Assembly: GCA_007570945.1 (NCBI GenBank)
Contig: RKSH01000164.1
Span: 1 to 10,278 of the forward strand
DNA: 10,278 nucleotides
Direction of reading: 5' to 3'
From: Gammaproteobacteria bacterium
GTDB lineage: Bacteria; Pseudomonadota; Gammaproteobacteria; Arenicellales; Spongiicolonaceae
Below are positions 7,276-10,278 of this stretch, piece after piece (position 1 is the stretch's first letter; each line of letters opens with the position of its first letter). The translations under genes and the position numbers were made by a program. The notes under the pieces are model-generated. The model was given only the letters and a program-made list of their open reading frames with translations, did no database searches and was not told where the DNA came from.

Positions 7276-7303
7276 GCGATGGCACATGCCATCGCAGGTT
7301 TTT
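7276..7303. repeat. Perfect 8-bp-stem hairpin downstream of the SUMF1-fold gene
   Basis: GCGATGGC (7276-7283) and GCCATCGC (7288-7295) are exact inverted repeats around a 4-base loop (ACAT on plus, ATGT on minus). Outer bases AAACC (7269-7273) and GGTTT (7297-7301) can extend it past a small bulge. On plus it is followed by five Ts (7299-7303), so it could be a weak terminator in that direction. On minus the T tract is only three bases. It lies 57 bases beyond the SUMF1-fold stop and in the leader of the 149-residue gene. In DGRs a short-stem hairpin with a tetraloop sits downstream of the variable repeat and helps retrohoming, so that role is a candidate. Confidence 0.6.
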
Positions 7304-7311
7304 GTGGTGAA

Positions 7312-7320
7312 ATTATGCCA
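7312..7320 (-). promoter_or_regulatory. Putative extended -10 promoter for the 149-residue membrane protein gene
   Basis: On the minus strand the sequence reads TGGCATAAT: a CATAAT -10 hexamer (7317-7312) with the TG dinucleotide exactly in the extended -10 position. No convincing -35 is present, which is normal for extended -10 promoters. Transcription would begin near 7305, giving a leader of about 60 bases that contains the 8-bp hairpin. Motif evidence only. Confidence 0.4.
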
Positions 7321-7352
7321 CTGCGATGCTGGGATTGATCGACAGTCAGGAT

Positions 7353-8471
7353 TCACGGGGTGAGCGTCCGGGCAACGCGGAAGCCGACATTGAGGTTGCG
7401 GTTCCCGGAGGTGACCCAGTCGCGGTAGGCGGAGCGGAGGAGCCACGGATCGTCGCTCCAGGAACCGCCGCGCAGCACGCGCCGACTGCAATCTCCCGAT
7501 TGCCATGCACTCCCACCATTCGGCGCACCCCGATAACTGTCATTCCAGCAATCCTGCACCCATTCCCACACATTGCCGTGCATGTCATGCAAACCAAATC
7601 CATTCGCCGGATAAGAACCCACCGGCGCCGTCTTGCCGATGTTGCGACCGTAGTTTGCCTGCGACGACGCGATGCTTCGGCCAAAATGATACGCCGTCGT
7701 CGTTCCCGCGCGCGCCGCATACTCCCATTCCGACTCGCTCAGCAGGCGATAACTCTTGCCCGTCTTTGCCGACAGCCATTTCAGATAGGACTGGGCATCT
7801 TCCCAACTTACATTGATAACCGGGTGGTTGCCGCGGCCCCAGCCCCTGCTGTCACCCGGACTGTAGCCGTTACAGCCGCCGTCCGACACGCACGCATCCC
7901 ATTGTGCAAAGCTCACCTCAAACACCCCCACCGCAAAGGAATAGGCAATGGTCACCCGATGCACCGGATCCTCGTCATCATACCTGCCCGCCTCCGAAGA
8001 CGGCGAACCCATCATGAACGAACCCGCCGGCACCACCACCATCTCAGGGCAGACATTACACCCGATGAATTTTCGCCAGCGCAGAATCTCTCTTTCCGCC
8101 CATTTTTCTTTCTGCGCGAGATATTCCGGCTTGGCTTCCAGCTCAATATACATGCTCAGCGCGGCATCGTAGTGCGGCGAGTCCGGCGCGGCGGCATTCA
8201 GATACTCGGTGAGGCGCGCATGCGCGGCCAGATAGTCGCCGAGGGCGTAATACACCCGGGCCATTGCTATTTGCATCGCCGGCGACACCGCAACCTCCAC
8301 CTCCTTGCGCCGCGCAAACAAATCGGCGGCGGCGGGGTGGTCGCCGGCCTCAATGGCGTTGATGATTTTCTTGTCCAGCAAAAGCGCCTGCGCGGTGGGC
8401 GACAGGTTCTGGGCCTGCGCCGCGCCAAGGGACCACAGCAGAGGCAGGAAAAGGATGAGTCGGGTTTTCAT
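7353..8471 (-). CDS. Secreted SUMF1/FGE-fold protein with a DGR-type variable C-terminus
   Basis: A 372-residue protein with an N-terminal signal peptide (residues 1-20, cleavage near AQA/QN). A helical TPR-like region (about 25-130; AMARVYYALGDYLAAHARL at 69-87) comes next, then a formylglycine-generating-enzyme (SUMF1) domain from MVVVPAGSFMMGSP (144-157) to the C-terminus. Family landmarks are VSWEDAQ (221-227), RLLSESEWEYAAR (242-254), GLHDMHGNVWEW (293-304) and RVLRGGSW (331-338). The paired C-terminal cysteines that make true FGE catalytic are missing after GGSW, so sulfatase activation is unlikely. This C-type-lectin-like fold is used by many DGR variable proteins as a ligand-binding display, and the last 35 residues fit that pattern. 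The start has a GAGG ribosome site 7 bases upstream. It lies 42 bases after the coiled-coil gene and is probably co-transcribed with it. Periplasmic or cell-surface location is inferred. Confidence 0.88.
   Translation of the reverse strand: MKTRLILFLPLLWSLGAAQAQNLSPTAQALLLDKKIINAIEAGDHPAAADLFARRKEVEVAVSPAMQIAMARVYYALGDYLAAHARLTEYLNAAAPDSPHYDAALSMYIELEAKPEYLAQKEKWAEREILRWRKFIGCNVCPEMVVVPAGSFMMGSPSSEAGRYDDEDPVHRVTIAYSFAVGVFEVSFAQWDACVSDGGCNGYSPGDSRGWGRGNHPVINVSWEDAQSYLKWLSAKTGKSYRLLSESEWEYAARAGTTTAYHFGRSIASSQANYGRNIGKTAPVGSYPANGFGLHDMHGNVWEWVQDCWNDSYRGAPNGGSAWQSGDCSRRVLRGGSWSDDPWLLRSAYRDWVTSGNRNLNVGFRVARTLTP
7368..7469 (-). other. Candidate DGR variable region (VR) at the 3' end of the SUMF1-fold gene
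   Basis: This covers codons 335-368. The invariant framework GGSW, LRSA, NRN and GFRVAR matches the C-termini of SUMF1-fold DGR target proteins. Between these blocks, codons where template repeats usually encode Asn (AAC/AAT) or Ile (ATC) are AGC, GAC, GAT, CTC, TAC, GAC, GTC, CTC and GTC. Each is reachable from AAC, AAT or ATC by substituting adenines only. The template repeat was not found in the window, so this is inferred from the pattern, not from alignment. Confidence 0.55.
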
Positions 8472-8513
8472 TGTCAGTCCTCGCGGTTGGGGTGGTCGGG
8501 AATGGGCCGCCGC

Positions 8514-9101
8514 CTATTCGGCCAGCCCCTGCTCTAGTTCCCGCAGGTAGTTCTCCGCCGCCAAGGCCTCGGCCCGGGCGGCCTCGGCCGCGCGCCGGGC
8601 CGCCGCCGCTTTTTCCCGGGCGACTTCCGCTTTCCGATGCGATTTCTCTATCTCATCTCGAAGCGTCTCTAAATCCGAGACAGCAACCTCATTATTGGCG
8701 GCGTACAGAGCGCCCAGGAGACCCGCGCCGGCGCCGATCATGCTCGTCGTAGTGGCGGAAGACGCGGCCTGGTCCGCTTCGGCCGCCAACTGTTCGGCGC
8801 GCCGCTCCGCATTTTCCGCGAGTTCAAGGGTGAGTTTGGCCCGGGCGCGCAACTCCAAGGCCCGCACCCTTGACATTTTTTCCCTGGTTTTGGCGGCGGC
8901 TTGCGCCTCGGCCTGGGCCGCCTGCTCGGCGGCCTGCTTGGATTCCTTGCGCGCCTGCTCTTGGGTGTAGAAATCTTTCATCGCCGAAAAATCCGGCGCG
9001 ACGGGCTTGGTGAATGCGCTTTCCTGCGCCACCGAATCGGCCGGCGCCGCAAGCAACAACAACAGGCCGCCCATGACGGGCCATGCGCGCGGCAGCTTCA
9101 T
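8514..9101 (-). CDS. Secreted Ala/Glu-rich coiled-coil protein, unrecognised family
   Basis: A 195-residue protein I cannot assign to a named family. It opens with a clear signal peptide (KLPRAW, then the hydrophobic run MGGLLLLLAAPADSVAQ, residues 10-26), so it is periplasmic or surface-exposed. Residues 44-115 are a long Ala/Glu/Gln/Arg helix. Residues 118-134 are a hydrophobic glycine-zipper-like stretch (TTSMIGAGAGLLGALYA), which may insert in a membrane or drive packing. Residues 143-194 are a second coiled coil. The start at 9101 has a GGAG ribosome site nine bases upstream and is followed by the signal peptide. The reading frame stays open upstream to 9335, but that part resembles an unrelated protein (Avd). 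The gene directly precedes the SUMF1-fold gene (42-base gap), suggesting that the two secreted proteins work together. Confidence 0.78.
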   Translation of the reverse strand: MKLPRAWPVMGGLLLLLAAPADSVAQESAFTKPVAPDFSAMKDFYTQEQARKESKQAAEQAAQAEAQAAAKTREKMSRVRALELRARAKLTLELAENAERRAEQLAAEADQAASSATTTSMIGAGAGLLGALYAANNEVAVSDLETLRDEIEKSHRKAEVAREKAAAARRAAEAARAEALAAENYLRELEQGLAE

Positions 9102-9147
9102 CAGTCTGTTCTCCGGGTAAGAAATTGACAAACCTATAACGGGCAGG

Positions 9148-9176
9148 ATGAAAGCACCGGCCGCCGGAGGTGTCAA
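9148..9176 (-). promoter_or_regulatory. Putative sigma-70-type promoter for the coiled-coil/SUMF1-fold operon
   Basis: The minus strand has a perfect -35 TTGACA (9176-9171), a 17-base spacer and TTTCAT (9153-9148), which matches the -10 consensus at four of six bases. Transcription would start near 9141, giving a leader of about 40 bases before ATG 9101. The -35 lies at the point where similarity of the upstream fragment to Avd stops. Motif evidence only. Confidence 0.45.
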
Positions 9177-9335
9177 TGGAAGCTTCTGCCGGCACGGAAA
9201 GTGTTCCACCGCCGACACCAGCCAGAGCAGGAAGCGGTAATGAAATTCCAGCACCGGGCCGGTCTCACGCGCCCGGCCCGGCGGATCCTTGTCCAACGGT
9301 TTGTCCATGCCGTTTATGGCAAGAGGACGCGCCAT
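9174..9335 (-). pseudogene. Truncated Avd-like fragment (DGR accessory four-helix-bundle protein, N-terminal part)
   Basis: From an ATG at 9335, with AGGGG eight bases upstream, 54 codons read MARPLAING...PVLEFHYRFLLWLVSAVEHFPCRQKLPL. The stretch HYRFLLWLVSAVEHFPCRQK (32-51) resembles the first helix and turn of Avd/bAvd proteins, which I recall as roughly YxFLLWLIPxVEKFPRSQKFLLGDRI. Avd is a small pentameric protein that binds the DGR reverse transcriptase and template RNA and is required for mutagenic homing. A full protein is about 120 residues. Here similarity stops just where the LLGDRI part should follow, and the DNA becomes the promoter of the next gene. The frame continues in phase into that gene, whose own signal peptide argues against a real fusion. 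Identification rests on remembered family sequence, and the fragment is short. Confidence 0.55.
9254..9281. repeat. 9-bp all-GC inverted repeat inside the Avd-like fragment
   Basis: CCGGGCCGG (9254-9262) and CCGGCCCGG (9273-9281) form a perfect 9-bp stem around a 10-base loop. There is no T tract on either side, so an intrinsic terminator is unlikely. It lies in codons 19-28 of the Avd-like fragment and may simply reflect the Gly/Pro/Arg-rich coding sequence, or it may be a remnant of mobile-element structure. Confidence 0.5.
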
Positions 9336-9371
9336 TATGACTGCCCCTGGACGCTCATTTCACGCCCGGCA

Positions 9372-9842
9372 TTACCGGGATTTCGTGATGAGAAGAACAT
9401 ATCTTGCGCCCATAAGAAACCAACGCGCTCTCCCAAGCGTCAGCGCGATTATAATATCCTCAGCTTCGCCAAGGATATAATTAACGACTTTGACGCATGC
9501 CTCATGCTCAATGTTAATATCGAGATTGGTGGAGATAAGTCCGGTCAGTTCCGAACATAGATCTTTCACCATTGCATCCCTCGCCATCCCATACGACTCA
9601 AAGGCAGAGTCGACAAAATCAAAGGCAGAGTTGGAATGGCTAACAGGGTCGTTGAGATGTATGCGAACCGCATCAAGGAAATCCTCCGGGCGGGTTTCCT
9701 GTGCGATACGCGCTGTCCTCACAAAGGACCTTGGACTCTGCGCCAGCGCCGGCAGAACCAGTCCTCCGGCCATGCCACCCAGCATTGTGGCGGGAACAAC
9801 CGCAGGAACGGTCTTGAGAAAATCGCGTTTGTTTATGGTCAT
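9372..9842 (-). CDS. Exported protein with Tat-like signal, unrecognised family
   Basis: A 156-residue protein I do not recognise. The N-terminus NKRDFLKT (residues 4-11), followed by a long Ala/Gly-rich hydrophobic core (VPAVVPATMLGGMAGGLVLPALAQ, 12-35), looks like a twin-arginine (Tat) signal with a Lys-Arg variant of the usual Arg-Arg, with cleavage near ALAQ. The mature part (36-156) is predicted to be mostly helical with two cysteines (in DLCSEL and EACVK) and a hydrophobic stretch near the C-terminus (LGRARWFLMGARYVLLI). The start at 9842 has an excellent ribosome site (GGAGGG, 7 bases upstream) placed inside the end of the preceding 37-codon ORF, so translation is likely coupled. Base composition is clearly less GC-rich than in the left part of the window, consistent with acquired DNA. 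Exact export route and role are unknown. Confidence 0.72.
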   Translation of the reverse strand: MTINKRDFLKTVPAVVPATMLGGMAGGLVLPALAQSPRSFVRTARIAQETRPEDFLDAVRIHLNDPVSHSNSAFDFVDSAFESYGMARDAMVKDLCSELTGLISTNLDINIEHEACVKVVNYILGEAEDIIIALTLGRARWFLMGARYVLLITKSR

Positions 9843-9843
9843 A

Positions 9844-9957
9844 TTAGTGCCCTCCGGATTTGATGGTGAACGAAAAAGGAACCATGGCCGGAGCGGTGAC
9901 GCCGAGCACCAGCACGGCAACGAAAGCGAATGACTTTACGAGGGTAAGTGATTTCAT
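9844..9957 (-). CDS. 37-residue hydrophobic small protein
   Basis: A 37-codon ORF with sequence features of a real gene. ATG 9957 has GGAG eight bases upstream. The product begins MKSLTLVKS and has a hydrophobic core (FAFVAVLVLGVTAPAMV, residues 10-26), then a short polar tail ending KSGGH. It resembles a signal peptide followed by a very short mature part, or a single-pass small membrane protein. Its TAA is one base from the ATG of the next gene, and its last codons contain that gene's Shine-Dalgarno. It could therefore serve as a translational-coupling leader for the Tat-like protein, as a functional small protein, or as both. No homologue is recognised. Confidence 0.6.
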   Translation of the reverse strand: MKSLTLVKSFAFVAVLVLGVTAPAMVPFSFTIKSGGH

Positions 9958-10019
9958 TGGGTTTTCTCCGGTTTTGAGTTCCAAGGGGGAGAAATTTTCC
10001 ATACCGTTATTTTCCTTGC

Positions 10020-10055
10020 ATCATCCAAATGGATGATTTTTTTTCCGTTTTTTTT
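10020..10055. promoter_or_regulatory. Inverted repeat ATCATCC/GGATGAT with flanking T8-CCG-T8 tract
   Basis: ATCATCC (10020-10026) and GGATGAT (10031-10037) form a perfect 7-bp dyad with a 4-base spacer. It is followed on plus by T8 (10037-10044), CCG and another T8 (10047-10054/5). In the plus orientation this has the shape of an intrinsic terminator, but no plus-strand gene leads into it. It lies about 65 bases upstream of the 37-codon ORF and just after the LuxR-type stop codon, so it could instead be an operator for the operon below. The function is open. Confidence 0.45.
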
Positions 10056-10278
10056 ACCCCCTTTCTCCCGCCGCCACTGCGCACAGGAACTTCATCAGTT
10101 CCGCCTGCCTACGGCATCCGGTCTTGGCGAAAAGATTGGCGAGGTGGGTTCTCGCCGTGTTGCGGCTGATAAACAGAGACTCGGCCGCACGGTCGAGGCT
10201 GCAGTGCTCAAGAAAAGATTGCGCAAATTTGATTTCCGCGCTGGAAAATCCAAGCGATTTCAGCGACTTGGATTCGTG
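10054..10278 (-). CDS. LuxR-type HTH transcriptional regulator (C-terminal part)
   Basis: The last 74 codons of a regulator whose N-terminus lies beyond the window edge. It ends in a LuxR/GerE-type DNA-binding domain. FSSAEIKFAQSFLEHCSLDRAAESLFIS (residues 11-38) corresponds to the first helices. RNTARTHLANLFAKTGCRRQAELMKFL (39-65) contains the recognition helix and the conserved VRTHLxNIFxKTG-like block followed by RRAEL. The domain would bind DNA as a dimer. The sensing domain is not visible, so the inducing signal is unknown. The gene is on the same strand as, and about 100 bases upstream of, the 37-codon/Tat-like pair, with a dyad in the gap, so it may regulate that operon. The stop codon opens directly into an A-rich run. 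LuxR-type identity is firm and the target is inferred. Confidence 0.85.
   Translation of the reverse strand, partial: HESKSLKSLGFSSAEIKFAQSFLEHCSLDRAAESLFISRNTARTHLANLFAKTGCRRQAELMKFLCAVAAGERG

Noticed and set aside
7326..8537. 403-codon plus-strand open frame opposite the SUMF1-fold gene
   Set aside because: It is an antisense shadow with Arg/His-rich composition and no recognisable domain. The minus-strand frame has a signal peptide and clear SUMF1 landmarks.
8514..9335. A single 273-residue protein fusing the Avd-like part to the coiled-coil part
   Set aside because: The frame is open throughout, but the internal ATG at 9101 has a ribosome site and is followed by a classic signal peptide, which would be useless 78 residues into a protein. 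A good promoter also lies between the two parts.
9102..9371. A small RNA gene in the spacer upstream of the coiled-coil gene
   Set aside because: The only strong hairpin (9254-9281) has no T tract, and the stretch is better explained by the Avd-like fragment plus the promoter and leader of the next gene.
6729..10053. A DGR template repeat or reverse transcriptase within the window
   Set aside because: I looked for an Asn-codon-rich near-copy of the variable region and for reverse transcriptase motifs on both strands and saw neither.

Overview
The window looks like a chromosomal segment from a GC-rich Gram-negative bacterium, most likely a proteobacterium. The evidence is signal-peptide-bearing proteins, a molybdenum-hydroxylase maturation cassette of the cox type, a TauB/TauC-like ABC importer and a BCCT osmolyte transporter. 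The species cannot be named from the sequence. No rRNA, tRNA, CRISPR array or intact insertion sequence was seen.

Left part (1-6728) is orderly metabolic and transport DNA. A plus-strand ABC importer operon enters from the left (ATPase tail, then permease, ATGA overlap) and ends at a strong intrinsic terminator. Convergent to it is a minus-strand four-gene cassette running from about 4965 down to 1171: MoxR/CoxD-like AAA+ ATPase, CoxE-like VWA protein, XdhC/CoxI-like chaperone and MocA-like nucleotidyltransferase. Its lower genes overlap tightly. This is a maturation and insertion toolkit for a molybdenum hydroxylase, but no hydroxylase subunit lies in the window. The cassette diverges from a BCCT-family transporter (5066-6673) across a 100-base region whose -10 element is symmetric, and the BCCT gene ends at a second strong terminator.

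Right part (6795-10278) is accessory in character, and all of it is on the minus strand. In transcription order it holds the C-terminal HTH of a LuxR-type regulator, a 37-residue hydrophobic small ORF, a 156-residue protein with a Tat-like signal, and a 54-codon fragment resembling the N-terminus of Avd, the accessory protein of diversity-generating retroelements (DGRs). A secreted alanine-rich coiled-coil protein, a secreted SUMF1-fold protein and a membrane-anchored coiled-coil protein follow.

The most interesting reading is that the right part is an orphaned or decayed DGR locus. The C-terminus of the SUMF1-fold protein has the GGSW...LRSA.R...NRN.N.GFRVAR framework of DGR variable proteins. 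Residues at positions that are usually Asn in template repeats are here ones reachable by changing adenines (Ser, Asp, Tyr, Val, Leu). An Avd-like fragment lies 0.7 kb upstream of the gene, and an 8-bp-stem hairpin lies just downstream of the variable region. No reverse transcriptase or template repeat is visible, so the system is either dead here or served from elsewhere in the genome.
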